From: Candidatus Latescibacterota bacterium
GTDB taxonomy: Bacteria > Latescibacterota > UBA2968 > GCA-2709665
Direction: 5' to 3'
NCBI GenBank assembly: GCA_012271065.1
Contig: JAAXHE010000219.1
Location: 1 to 9,050, forward strand
Length of the DNA stretch: 9,050 nucleotides
The position numbers and the translations under genes are program-made. This document shows, piece by piece, positions 1 through 7,211 of the stretch (position 1 is its first letter; each line of letters starts with the position of its first letter). Under the pieces are notes generated by a model. The model saw only the letters and a list, made by a program, of their open reading frames with translations, made no database searches and was not told the origin of the DNA.

Positions 1-152
1 TTCGACCACAATGGCAAGTGTTCTGTCCAGGAAATAGATTGCCAAAATTCGGCGGATGAATGGTGACATATTTCCGGGACGGGACACGATACCTCGCCTG
101 CAGAACGACTTTATCAACGGATTGTTAGTGCGATAACGGAAGACGGATTGGA
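1..152. other. Upstream region with no supportable gene
   Basis: All three forward frames that enter from the left edge close early, with stops at 35-37, 57-59 and 64-66. At most 21 codons of any upstream gene's tail could lie here, and none of those tails is recognisable. In many bacteria ruvC and ruvA lie just before ruvB, but nothing here proves that. No convincing sigma-70 promoter pair with normal spacing was found. The only clear signal is a GGAAGA Shine-Dalgarno-like hexamer at 138-143, nine bases before the ruvB ATG. Confidence 0.6.
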
Positions 153-1175
153 ATGAATGGAAGGGTAAGCGACCCTCAGATGCAAGACCAGGACCGGATT
201 GAAGGCGACGATCAGCTGCGCCCGGCGCGATTCGCCGATATGACCGGACAGGAGAAGGTCAAGGAGAAGCTGCGAATCGCGGTTGATGCGGCAACACACC
301 GGGGCGACGCCATGGACCATGCGCTTCTCTACGGCCCGCCCGGGCTGGGGAAGACAACGCTTGCATATGTCGTCGCCAACGAGCTGGGAGCGGAAATCAT
401 GCCGACTTCCGGGCCCGTACTTGAACGCGCCGCGGACTTGGCCGGTCTGCTGACGAACCTGGCCGAAAAGGACGTCCTCTTCATCGATGAAATTCATCGG
501 ATGAACCGGGTCGTGGAGGAAACGCTGTATCCCGCGATGGAGGACTTCGTGCTGGATATAATGCTCGACAGCGGGCCCGGCGCACGCTCTTACAGGGTTC
601 CTCTCGATCGGTTTACGCTCATCGGCGCAACAACGCGCTACGGCCTCCTGACCGGTCCGATGCGGGATCGTTTCGGCATCGTCGAGCGGCTGGACTTTTA
701 TAACGAATCGGAATTGCAGACCATCGTCGAACGCGCTGCGCGAATTCTGAAAATCAGGATCCAGTCCGAGGGGGCATACGAAATCGCGCGGAGGTCGCGG
801 GGTACGGCCCGAATCGCAACCAGGTTATTGAGAAGGTCGCGGGACTACGCGCAGGCGCGTGCGCAGGGTACGATTACGCTGGACGTTGCAGGGCGCGCGC
901 TGGAACTTGCCGACATAGACAACAAAGGACTGGACGAAATGGACCGTCGACTCCTGTCGATGCTGGTGGAGAAGTACGGCGGTGGTCCGGTGGGCCTGAA
1001 TAACCTGGCGGCCGCACTGGGCGAAGAGCCGGATACCATCGAGGATGTCTACGAGCCCTATCTGATTCAGGAAGGATATCTGCTGCGTACCCACAGAGGG
1101 CGTCAGGTCACGCCGCTGGCCTATCGACACCTCGGATTCACCCCGCCGGAAGGAAAGCAGGGGCGCCTGTTGTGA
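153..1175 (+). CDS. ruvB: RuvB, Holliday junction branch-migration DNA helicase
   Basis: RuvB is the hexameric AAA+ ATPase that, with RuvA, drives branch migration of Holliday junctions before RuvC cleavage during recombinational repair in the cytoplasm. The 340-residue product has normal family length. Visible in order: Walker A GPPGLGKT (61-68), Walker B LFIDE followed by IHR (109-116), the sensor 1 stretch IGATTR (157-162), the arginine finger in PMRDRFG (R171), a sensor 2 segment GTAR (217-220), and the C-terminal winged helix with the family-typical [18 protein letters not shown] and [10 protein letters not shown] segments (259-310). The ATG at 153 is preceded by GGAAGA at 138-143. A second in-frame ATG at 180 has a less well placed site. 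The one oddity is the sensor 2 motif, where most RuvB proteins read GTPR. The gene ends 47 bases before tsaB, and ruvA and ruvC are not in the window. The identification is essentially certain. Confidence 0.98.
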   Translation: MNGRVSDPQMQDQDRIEGDDQLRPARFADMTGQEKVKEKLRIAVDAATHRGDAMDHALLYGPPGLGKTTLAYVVANELGAEIMPTSGPVLERAADLAGLLTNLAEKDVLFIDEIHRMNRVVEETLYPAMEDFVLDIMLDSGPGARSYRVPLDRFTLIGATTRYGLLTGPMRDRFGIVERLDFYNESELQTIVERAARILKIRIQSEGAYEIARRSRGTARIATRLLRRSRDYAQARAQGTITLDVAGRALELADIDNKGLDEMDRRLLSMLVEKYGGGPVGLNNLAAALGEEPDTIEDVYEPYLIQEGYLLRTHRGRQVTPLAYRHLGFTPPEGKQGRLL

Positions 1176-1208
1176 CGTCACGGGTGAAAAGTGCACAGCG
1201 ATTGCGGC

Positions 1209-1214
1209 GAGAGG
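1209..1214 (+). promoter_or_regulatory. Ribosome binding site that sets the tsaB start
   Basis: GAGAGG sits eight bases before the ATG at 1223. It argues for that start over a GTG at 1172, which overlaps the ruvB stop and would add 17 residues with no counterpart in the TsaB family. Confidence 0.6.
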
Positions 1215-1222
1215 TCGAAGCG

Positions 1223-1906
1223 ATGTACGTGTTGGGTATCGAAACCTCGACACCGGTGTGCAGTGTCGGTCTGGTTAACGAAAACCGGGTGTTGACTTGC
1301 TACTCGCAGAATACGGGGCTGCGGCACGCGGAACGGACGGTTGCGTTGGCGGAACGGGCACTCCAGGACGCCGGACTCACGGCCGCGGACCTGCACGGGG
1401 TGGCCGTGGGATCGGGGCCGGGCTCGTTTACTGGCCTGCGGATTGGAATGGCCGCTGCAAAGGGCCTGTGTGTCGCATTGAATCTGCCACTCCTGGCAGT
1501 GTCCACGCTGAAGGGCCTGGCGGCCCAGGTTGTCTTCGAGCGAATGCCGGTCTGTGCAATACTCGATGCACGGCGTGGCGAAGTCTACGCGGGTGTGTAC
1601 AGTCTCGACGGAGGGACCCTCACGGCCCGTCTTCCGGATACCGCTCTTCCTCTTGAAGATCTGATTCCGAAGCTCCCGAAGCCGGTGTTGTTTGTCGGCG
1701 ATGGCGGGATGGCATACCGGGATCGTATCGAGGCATCCCTGGGCGTAGACGCCCGGTTCGCCCCCGCATCCACCCACCCCAGCGGCGGGTCCATCGCGAT
1801 TCTCGGCGCTGAAGCCCTGCGGGACGGAAATTCAGTCGACCTGGCGACGGCGGAGCCGGAGTACCATCGCCGGAGCCAGGTTGAAAGCGCGGGAACATCA
1901 GGATAA
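1223..1906 (+). CDS. tsaB: TsaB, tRNA t6A37 threonylcarbamoyltransferase complex subunit
   Basis: TsaB (formerly YeaZ) is the non-catalytic ASKHA-fold partner of TsaD. With TsaE they transfer threonylcarbamoyl, made by TsaC, to A37 of ANN-decoding tRNAs. The product is 227 residues, the usual length. It opens with the ASKHA strand MYVLGIETST and carries the family hallmark GPGSFTGLRIG (65-75), the conserved LDARRGEVYAGVY segment (114-126), a GDGG turn, and a C-terminal EPEYHRRSQVE that corresponds to the usual P-x-Y-x-R ending. The start at 1223 is chosen because homologues begin directly with this strand and because a GAGAGG site precedes it. rimI follows 21 bases after the stop, a neighbour pair seen in many bacteria. 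tsaD is not in the window. Confidence 0.95.
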   Translation: MYVLGIETSTPVCSVGLVNENRVLTCYSQNTGLRHAERTVALAERALQDAGLTAADLHGVAVGSGPGSFTGLRIGMAAAKGLCVALNLPLLAVSTLKGLAAQVVFERMPVCAILDARRGEVYAGVYSLDGGTLTARLPDTALPLEDLIPKLPKPVLFVGDGGMAYRDRIEASLGVDARFAPASTHPSGGSIAILGAEALRDGNSVDLATAEPEYHRRSQVESAGTSG

Positions 1907-1910
1907 CCGC

Positions 1911-1917
1911 AAAGGAG
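1911..1917 (+). promoter_or_regulatory. Strong ribosome binding site for rimI
   Basis: AAAGGAG lies ten bases before the ATG at 1928, just after the tsaB stop. It supports the 171-residue form of RimI over the internal ATG at 1976. Confidence 0.6.
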
Positions 1918-1927
1918 CCCGAATTCA

Positions 1928-2443
1928 ATGCGGTTCGAGTCGCGGCAGGCGATTTCCGAATTCAGGCTTCTTGGAATGGGCGCGGGGCACCTCGACGCGG
2001 TCGTGGCGATTGAGCGCGAGGGGTTCGCGGATCCATGGCGAAGAAAGGACTTTGAAGACGCGTTGGACAGAGGGAACAGTTACAACCTCGTCTACTTGAA
2101 CGGCAATCGGGTCGTCGCATATGCGGTTGGCTTTCTTGCGTCCAACGAATATCATCTGGCCAATCTCGCGGTGCATTCGGAATTTCGGCGCCGCGGAGTC
2201 GGTAGACGGTTTCTGGAGGCCGTACTGAACGGGTTGCCCGATCGAAATGTGGATGTCGTCACCCTCGAGGTGCGCGTTTCCAATCTGACCGCCATCGGCC
2301 TTTACAGAAAGCTCGGATTTCGGACTGTCGCGATTCGCCAGGGATATTACAAATCGCCCGCGGAAGATGCGCTCGTCTTGTTGAAGGCGCTGCATGGACG
2401 ATTCACCGAATGGGTGAACGGCGGACTCGCAGTCTTGCGTTGA
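1928..2443 (+). CDS. rimI: RimI, ribosomal protein S18 alanine N-acetyltransferase (GNAT family)
   Basis: RimI transfers acetyl from acetyl-CoA to a protein N-terminus. In E. coli the substrate is the N-terminal alanine of ribosomal protein S18. The 171-residue product has the full GNAT order: the IEREGFADPW segment (28-37), a beta4 strand HLANLAVHSEFR (76-87), the acetyl-CoA pyrophosphate loop RRRGVG (87-92), the LEVRVSN segment (113-119) with E114 as the probable general base, and LYRKLGF (125-131) with Y126 as the probable acid. These two residues are 12 apart, as are E103 and Y115 in the E. coli enzyme. The ending YYKSPAEDALVLLK (140-153) is characteristic of RimI. The protein is slightly longer than E. 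coli RimI at both ends. Adjacency to tsaB supports the call. The true substrate in this organism could be broader than S18. Confidence 0.93.
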   Translation: MRFESRQAISEFRLLGMGAGHLDAVVAIEREGFADPWRRKDFEDALDRGNSYNLVYLNGNRVVAYAVGFLASNEYHLANLAVHSEFRRRGVGRRFLEAVLNGLPDRNVDVVTLEVRVSNLTAIGLYRKLGFRTVAIRQGYYKSPAEDALVLLKALHGRFTEWVNGGLAVLR

Positions 2444-2465
2444 ACTTGCGGCAGGGGACAGACGA

Positions 2466-3530
2466 ATGTTCTGCCAGACAGTCGTGGGACAGAAACGTGT
2501 TACGGAGCGGCTCGAGCGGATGGCGGGAAGCGCAAATCTGCCGCACGCCCTCCTGTTTACCGGGCCGGAGGGCACCGGAAAGGTGGCCGCGGCCCTCGAA
2601 ATGGCGAGGAGCCTTTACTGCAGTGAGCCGAATGCCGGATGCTGTGAGAACTGCCGAGGATGCAGGAAGACGGCGGGTTTGAACCACCCTGACATGTCAT
2701 TGTTGTTTCCGATTTCACAGCGGTCGTCGCCCGAGATGGAGCGGGAGACGTTGGTACGGATCGCAGAGGATCCTTATGGGTACCCGCTGCCCGCCGACCA
2801 CGCGACCCATTCAATCGGACAGATTCGATCCCTGCAGAAACAGTTCGCGTACGGCGCGTTCGAGGGGGGATGGCGGGTGGCGGTTGTCCTGCATGCGGAT
2901 CGGATGCGCGCGGAAGCCGCCAATGCGCTGCTGAAGACGTTGGAAGAACCTCCCGCGCGGTCTCTGTTGATTCTCACGGCGGCCGCACAGGAGTCTCTGC
3001 TGCCGACGACCGTCTCCCGCTGCCAGTGGGTGGTGTTTTCGCCCGTCTCTGTTGAGGACGCGGCACGGGCATTGTCGAACGAGCCCGGAATCGACACGGA
3101 CGCGGCGATGTCCGTCGCGCGAACCTGCGGAGGAAACCTCAGGCGCGCCCGCGAAATGATCGATCATCAGGTCGACGGTCTGCAAGACCGGGGGTACCGG
3201 TTTCTGGCCGCGCTCCTGTGGGACGAGGAAGCTCGAACCCATGCGGCGCTGGAGAAACTGGCAGCAGACAGGGATGAAGCCCTGCGGCTGCTCGGCAGCG
3301 CGGAGATGTGGCTCCGCGACGTCCTTCTTTTCCAATATGGCGACTCCGGCAGCGTGACACACGCCCGGAGGTTGGACGAGATTCGACGACTGTCCCGCAC
3401 GCTGGGTCTGGAGGGTGTGAAGAGCACCGCCGATAAGATTGAAACGCTGCGCGAGATGAATCGTCGCAACGTCAATCTTTACGTTGGCCTCGTATCGCTC
3501 TGGCGCGAAGTCAGAGGCGCTGCGCATTAG
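2466..3530 (+). CDS. holB: DNA polymerase III subunit delta prime (clamp loader)
   Basis: Delta prime is the stator subunit of the clamp loader that places the beta sliding clamp on primed DNA. The 354-residue product has an N-terminal AAA+ fold with a Walker A-like GPEGTGKV (33-40), a four-cysteine zinc knuckle (C52, C60, C63, C66, with an extra C59), a degenerate Walker B region HADRM (143-147), the diagnostic NALLKTLEEPP (153-163), and an SRC motif (184-186) that contacts the ATP site of the next subunit. GPEGTGKV rather than the GxxGxGKTS of gamma/tau, and the lack of a tau-like C-terminus, separate it from dnaX. Between the zinc knuckle and the Walker B region lies an extended segment with LFPI (80-83). 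The C-terminal end is Asn/Arg-rich (NRRNVN). AGGGGA at 2453-2458, seven bases upstream, supports the start. rimI ends 22 bases earlier. tmk, a common neighbour, is absent. Confidence 0.93.
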   Translation: MFCQTVVGQKRVTERLERMAGSANLPHALLFTGPEGTGKVAAALEMARSLYCSEPNAGCCENCRGCRKTAGLNHPDMSLLFPISQRSSPEMERETLVRIAEDPYGYPLPADHATHSIGQIRSLQKQFAYGAFEGGWRVAVVLHADRMRAEAANALLKTLEEPPARSLLILTAAAQESLLPTTVSRCQWVVFSPVSVEDAARALSNEPGIDTDAAMSVARTCGGNLRRAREMIDHQVDGLQDRGYRFLAALLWDEEARTHAALEKLAADRDEALRLLGSAEMWLRDVLLFQYGDSGSVTHARRLDEIRRLSRTLGLEGVKSTADKIETLREMNRRNVNLYVGLVSLWREVRGAAH

Positions 3531-3605
3531 CCGGCATGCCATGCGGATGGGAGACGTAGCCGATGAGAGCTGGTCGCCTGTTTTCGGGGCCGGAAGGTTG
3601 AATGT
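3531..3605 (+). other. 75-base gap between holB and metG with the metG ribosome binding site
   Basis: The gap contains GGAAGG at 3592-3597, eight bases before the metG ATG at 3606. An out-of-frame ATG at 3602 lies even closer, but its frame is not that of the synthetase. A short GGCATGCC palindrome at 3533-3540 is compatible with chance. No promoter or terminator is evident. Confidence 0.5.
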
Positions 3606-5510
3606 ATGGGGCGATTCTACATAACAACACCAATATACTATGTGAATGACGAGCCGCATCTGGGGCATGCGTATACGACCATAATGGCGGATGTCTTCGC
3701 CAGGTATCACCGGGTTGCGGGCGACGACGTGCTGTTTCTGACCGGGACGGACGAACACGGTCAGAAGGTGGCCCAGGCAGCGAAGGAGCGCGGTGTCGAC
3801 CCTCAGGATCACTGCGACGAGATGGTAGAGCGATTCCGGAGACTCTGGGCGACATTGAATATTTCTTACGATGATTTCATCCGAACCACTGAATCCAGGC
3901 ACAGGCGCGTCGTGCAGCAGATTCTCCAGCGTCTATACGAAGCCGGAGAGATCTACCCGGACGACTACGAGGGCTGGTATTGCGTTCCGGACGAACGTTT
4001 CTGGACCGAGAAGGACCTGCTGGACGGGAAATGTCCGGAGTGCGGGCGCGAGGTGACGCGGATATCCGAGAAGAACTATTTTTTTCGCATGGGCAAATAC
4101 CGTGAGTGGCTGACAGACCACATCCGAGACGACTCCCGGTTTGTGCTTCCTCCTGCGCGCAGAAACGAGATGCTCGGGTTTCTTCGCCGGCCGCTGAACG
4201 ATCTGTGTATCTCCAGGCCGAAGGCCCGCCTGGCCTGGGGCATTCCATTGCCGTTCGACGAGTCATACGTGTGCTACGTCTGGTTCGATGCGCTGATCAA
4301 TTACATTACGGCTGCGGGTTATCTGCAGGATGCCGACGCTTTTGGACGATGGTGGCCGGCTTCATGCCATCTGATAGGCAAAGATATCCTGACGACGCAC
4401 TGCATTTACTGGCCGACGATGTTGAAGGCGATGGGCGTTGAGACCCCGGACACCGTGATGGCCCACGGATGGTGGCTGGTCGACGACGAGAAAATGAGCA
4501 AGTCTCTGGGAAACGCAATCCGGCCCCTGGATCTGGCGGACAAATATGGTGTGGACGCTTTTCGGTATTTTCTGGTACGCGAGATGGTGCTGGGAATGGA
4601 CAGCAGTTTCGGTGAAACGGGGTTTGTCCACCGCTATAATTCCGAACTCGCAAACGATCTGGGTAATTTACTGAATCGCACGGTGGTCATGGCCAAACGA
4701 TACCTGGGCGGGCGGGCGCCTGCTGCAGACACGAACCACCCCGACTTATCGGAGTTGAAGGTGCAGGCGCGCAGGACGCTGGACGGCGTGACCGACGCGC
4801 TGGGCAAGATGAATCCCGCGGGAATCCTCGATGCGATCTGGGACCTCGTTCGGCAGGCAAATCGCTTTGCGGAGGCACAGGCGCCGTGGAACCTGGCCAG
4901 GGATCCCGACGGCAAGGATACCCTGAAGGCGACAATCTACGGTCTTCTTGAGACGATGCGTTATCTGGCGGTTCTGTTGTTTCCGGTCATGCCGGAAAAA
5001 GCAGAGGAGATCTGGGCGCAGATTGGCGCGGACGGCGAAGTGAAAACCAGGACCATGCGGGACCTTCGTTCCTGGGGCGGGCTTCGCGCCGGGGCTGACG
5101 TGAACGCGGGGAGTCCGATTTTTCCCAGGATTGAACCGGTGGAAAAAGACCTTTCGGAGAAAGCAGACATGGCTGACGGCAAAGAAGATCTGGTCCCGTT
5201 CAAGGAATTTCAGAAGCTGGAGTTTCGCGTGGCAAGGGTGGAATCCGCCGAACGGGTTCCCGGCGCGGATCGCCTGCTGACGCTGCAGGTCAGCCTGGGC
5301 GACGAGCAGCGCCAGATTGTGGCCGGAGTCGCGGAGCAGTATCAACCGGAATCGCTGGTTGGCCGCCAGATCGTGGTGGTGGCTAATCTGGAGCCGGCGA
5401 CGATCCGCGGAGTAGCATCCGAAGGAATGCTGTTGGCGGCATCGGCGGATGGCCGTGTAGCCCTGCTGCAACCGGACGCCGACGTTCCGGACGGAGCCGA
5501 GGTGGGCTGA
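3606..5510 (+). CDS. metG: Methionyl-tRNA synthetase with C-terminal tRNA-binding domain
   Basis: MetG charges tRNA-Met and initiator tRNA with methionine in an ATP-dependent class I reaction. The 634 residues cover the whole enzyme: YITTPIYYVNDEPHLGH with the HIGH-type HLGH at 18-21, TGTDEHGQK (47-54), a connective-peptide zinc knuckle (C126, D129, C143, C146), WFDALINYI (226-234) in the methionine pocket region, IGKDIL (257-262), the KMSKS loop (296-300), an anticodon-binding helical domain with NDLGNLLNR (350-358) and APW (426-428), an acidic linker (about 510-530), and a C-terminal EMAP/Trbp111-type OB fold (531-634) that aids dimerisation and tRNA binding. The single-knuckle architecture resembles Thermus and Firmicutes enzymes more than E. 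coli MetG. Where Thermus has a second cysteine (CxxC), this protein has Asp129. tatD begins four bases after the stop. Confidence 0.98.
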   Translation: MGRFYITTPIYYVNDEPHLGHAYTTIMADVFARYHRVAGDDVLFLTGTDEHGQKVAQAAKERGVDPQDHCDEMVERFRRLWATLNISYDDFIRTTESRHRRVVQQILQRLYEAGEIYPDDYEGWYCVPDERFWTEKDLLDGKCPECGREVTRISEKNYFFRMGKYREWLTDHIRDDSRFVLPPARRNEMLGFLRRPLNDLCISRPKARLAWGIPLPFDESYVCYVWFDALINYITAAGYLQDADAFGRWWPASCHLIGKDILTTHCIYWPTMLKAMGVETPDTVMAHGWWLVDDEKMSKSLGNAIRPLDLADKYGVDAFRYFLVREMVLGMDSSFGETGFVHRYNSELANDLGNLLNRTVVMAKRYLGGRAPAADTNHPDLSELKVQARRTLDGVTDALGKMNPAGILDAIWDLVRQANRFAEAQAPWNLARDPDGKDTLKATIYGLLETMRYLAVLLFPVMPEKAEEIWAQIGADGEVKTRTMRDLRSWGGLRAGADVNAGSPIFPRIEPVEKDLSEKADMADGKEDLVPFKEFQKLEFRVARVESAERVPGADRLLTLQVSLGDEQRQIVAGVAEQYQPESLVGRQIVVVANLEPATIRGVASEGMLLAASADGRVALLQPDADVPDGAEVG

Positions 5511-5514
5511 GAAG

Positions 5515-6279
5515 ATGCTTGTCGATACCCATGCCCATCTCAATTTCCCACAGTTTCTGGGAGACGAGGAAGCGACGATACGCCGGGCCCGGGAGGCAGG
5601 GGTAGGGAGTATTGTCAACGTCGGTACGAACCTTGACGTGAGCCGGAGGGCGCTGGACCTCGCTCGGAATCACGAAGGGGTCTATGGGACGGTGGGATTC
5701 CATCCGCACGACGTCGAACTGGCCGACCCGGACGGTTTGAATACGCTGAAGCGGCTTGTATTGAACAAAGAGATTGTGGCCGTGGGCGAGACGGGACTGG
5801 ATTTCTTTCGGAACTATGCGCCCAGGTCCCTACAGGAACGGGTATTCAGGTTCCATATTCATCTCGCACGCCAGACAGGACTTCCGCTTGTTATCCACAG
5901 TCGCGGTGCGGAGGACAGGGTGATGGATATCCTTGAAGAGGAAGACGGCATTGCGGCCGGCGGAGCATTGCACTGTTTCGGCGGAGGTCCCGCGCAGGCG
6001 AAGCGGGCGGTCGACCTTGGCTTCCATCTGGGCTTCGGCGGGACGGTGACCTACAAACGCTCAACGTCGTTGTCTGTGGCGATGGGCATTCCGCCCGATC
6101 GGGTACTCCTGGAAACAGATTGTCCATATCTCGCGCCCGTCCCGCACAGGGGTCGGCGGAATGAGCCGGCCTACGTAAGGCAGATTGCCGCGTTCCTGGC
6201 GGCACGCGCGAACGAGCCGCTGGAACGTTTCGCCGCTCGAACCACGGAGAATGCCCGCCGGGTTTTCGGATTGAAGTGA
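5515..6279 (+). CDS. tatD: TatD family metal-dependent deoxyribonuclease
   Basis: TatD proteins are amidohydrolase-fold, two-metal hydrolases. E. coli TatD has 3'-5' DNase activity and is linked to DNA repair and apoptotic-like DNA degradation, and relatives include the D-aminoacyl-tRNA-related YcfH/TatD group, whose roles are less certain. The 254-residue product keeps the metal ligands: DTHAHL (H6, H8), GETGLDF (E92), IHSR (H128), ALHCFGG (H153) and LLETDCPYLAP (D202). VGFHPHD (60-66) and the C-terminal TENARRVFG are also family-typical. GAGGTG at 5499-5504, inside the end of metG, lies ten bases before the ATG. Placement between metG and rsmA is conserved in many bacteria and implies co-transcription and translational coupling. 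The family call is firm; the exact biological substrate is not settled by sequence. Confidence 0.95.
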   Translation: MLVDTHAHLNFPQFLGDEEATIRRAREAGVGSIVNVGTNLDVSRRALDLARNHEGVYGTVGFHPHDVELADPDGLNTLKRLVLNKEIVAVGETGLDFFRNYAPRSLQERVFRFHIHLARQTGLPLVIHSRGAEDRVMDILEEEDGIAAGGALHCFGGGPAQAKRAVDLGFHLGFGGTVTYKRSTSLSVAMGIPPDRVLLETDCPYLAPVPHRGRRNEPAYVRQIAAFLAARANEPLERFAARTTENARRVFGLK

Positions 6280-7109
6280 TGACCAAGCCCAACAAGGGCC
6301 TTGCGCAGCATTTCCTGACCGACGCCGGGGCCGTCCAGAAAATCGTCAGGGCCGCTCGTGTGCGCGCGAACGACCTGGTGGTTGAAATCGGCCCGGGGCG
6401 CGGCGCGCTGACCGGCCGGTTGCTGGCGCAGTCGGACAGCGTCGTCGGGATCGAACGGGATGAGGCGTTGTGTGATTTCCTGCGGTCACGATTCCGGTGC
6501 GGGCTGCGTTTGCGCAACCAGGATGTGTTGGAGGTTGACTTTTCCGAACTGATTAGCGGGGAAGGATTTGAACGCGCGATTCTGGTGGGAAACCTGCCGT
6601 ATTACATTACGGGTGCGGTTGTACGGCGTATTCTGAATGCGCGGTCCAGGTTTAAACGGGCTGTACTCACCGTTCAGCGGGAAGTTGCCCGACGGATCGT
6701 CGCCGCGCCGGGCAACAGAGACTATGGGGTTCTGTCGATCGCCGTTCAGTTGCATGCTCATCCGAAGATTCTATTTGATCTGGCCCCCGGTGTCTTCTAC
6801 CCGGCGCCCAGGGTCTATTCGTCCGTGATACGGATGGATTTCCACAGGGAGATTCGCTACCGTATACAGGATGAGCGGTTTTTCTTTCGCGTCGTCCGTA
6901 CGGCTTTCGGTCAGCGGCGAAAGATGCTGAAGAATGCCCTGCTGGGAATGGTGCATGGAGAAATGGAGATCCTGAACCGCGTGGGAGCGTCGGCGGACAT
7001 CGATTTCAGGTTGCGGCCGGAAGCAGTTTCCATACCGGAGTATGAGCGGATTTCCCGCGCGCTCAAGGCGTCTTTTCAATCCAGCGGGCAGATTCACGGG
7101 AGCCGATAG
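6279..7109 (+). CDS. rsmA: RsmA (KsgA), 16S rRNA dimethyladenosine methyltransferase
   Basis: RsmA uses S-adenosylmethionine to dimethylate two adjacent adenines in the 3'-terminal hairpin of 16S rRNA (A1518 and A1519 in E. coli), a late checkpoint in 30S assembly. The 276-residue product shows the N-terminal K-x-LAQHFL signature (6-13, reading KGLAQHFL), SAM motif I EIGPGRGALT (36-45), GIERD (57-61), the catalytic NLPYYI (105-110), VQREVARRI (132-140), FYPAPRV (173-179) and AFGQRRKMLKNAL (209-221). The ATG at 6279 shares its A with the tatD TGA, and a GTG at 6276 would add one Met. Both are in frame and only one residue apart, so the start is settled to within a codon. After FYPAPRV the usual Asp before Ser is Tyr180. 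The gene is likely translated by coupling from tatD. Confidence 0.97.
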   Translation: MTKPNKGLAQHFLTDAGAVQKIVRAARVRANDLVVEIGPGRGALTGRLLAQSDSVVGIERDEALCDFLRSRFRCGLRLRNQDVLEVDFSELISGEGFERAILVGNLPYYITGAVVRRILNARSRFKRAVLTVQREVARRIVAAPGNRDYGVLSIAVQLHAHPKILFDLAPGVFYPAPRVYSSVIRMDFHREIRYRIQDERFFFRVVRTAFGQRRKMLKNALLGMVHGEMEILNRVGASADIDFRLRPEAVSIPEYERISRALKASFQSSGQIHGSR

Positions 7110-7132
7110 CCGTCATGTGAAACGTACCATCG

Positions 7133-7186
7133 CGGATTGCCGAAGCGAGCGATATGCCCGAGGAGGCGTCTTCCGCGGCAGATCCG
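7133..7186 (+). promoter_or_regulatory. Candidate stem-loop in the ilvE leader
   Basis: In the 102-base gap between rsmA and ilvE, bases 7133-7142 can pair with 7176-7186, giving ten base pairs with one bulged G at 7181. An alternative inner stem pairs 7142-7145 with 7170-7173. No T-run follows, so it is not an obvious intrinsic terminator, and no run of Leu, Ile or Val codons marks an attenuation leader peptide. A role is possible but unproven. Confidence 0.25.
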
Positions 7187-7195
7187 TTCATCTAT

Positions 7196-7209
7196 GGGAG
7201 AGGGAAGAG
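7196..7209 (+). promoter_or_regulatory. Purine-rich ribosome binding site that sets the ilvE start
   Basis: The stretch GGGAGAGGGAAGAG ends two bases before the ATG at 7212, with the AGGGA core at a spacing of six. It supports starting there and not at the TTG at 7137 or the ATG at 7194, either of which would add a basic stretch not found in the family. Confidence 0.6.
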
Positions 7210-7211
7210 AA

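Noticed and set aside
111..136. TTATC and GATAA inverted pair before ruvB, resembling an operator or a -35/-10 pair
   Set aside because: The arms are only five bases, the promoter spacing would be 15-16 with poor hexamers, and nothing else supports it.
1173..1180. TGACGTCA palindrome at the ruvB stop
   Set aside because: An eight-base palindrome made partly of the stop codon is likely chance; no second copy or promoter context was found.
2811..3902. Long open minus-strand frame (363 codons) across holB and metG
   Set aside because: It lies antisense to two strongly supported genes, shows no recognisable domain, and long antisense frames are expected in G+C-rich coding DNA.
4746..5618. Open minus-strand frame (290 codons) opposite metG and the start of tatD
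   Set aside because: No family motifs are seen, and the plus strand carries a conserved synthetase and TatD start there.
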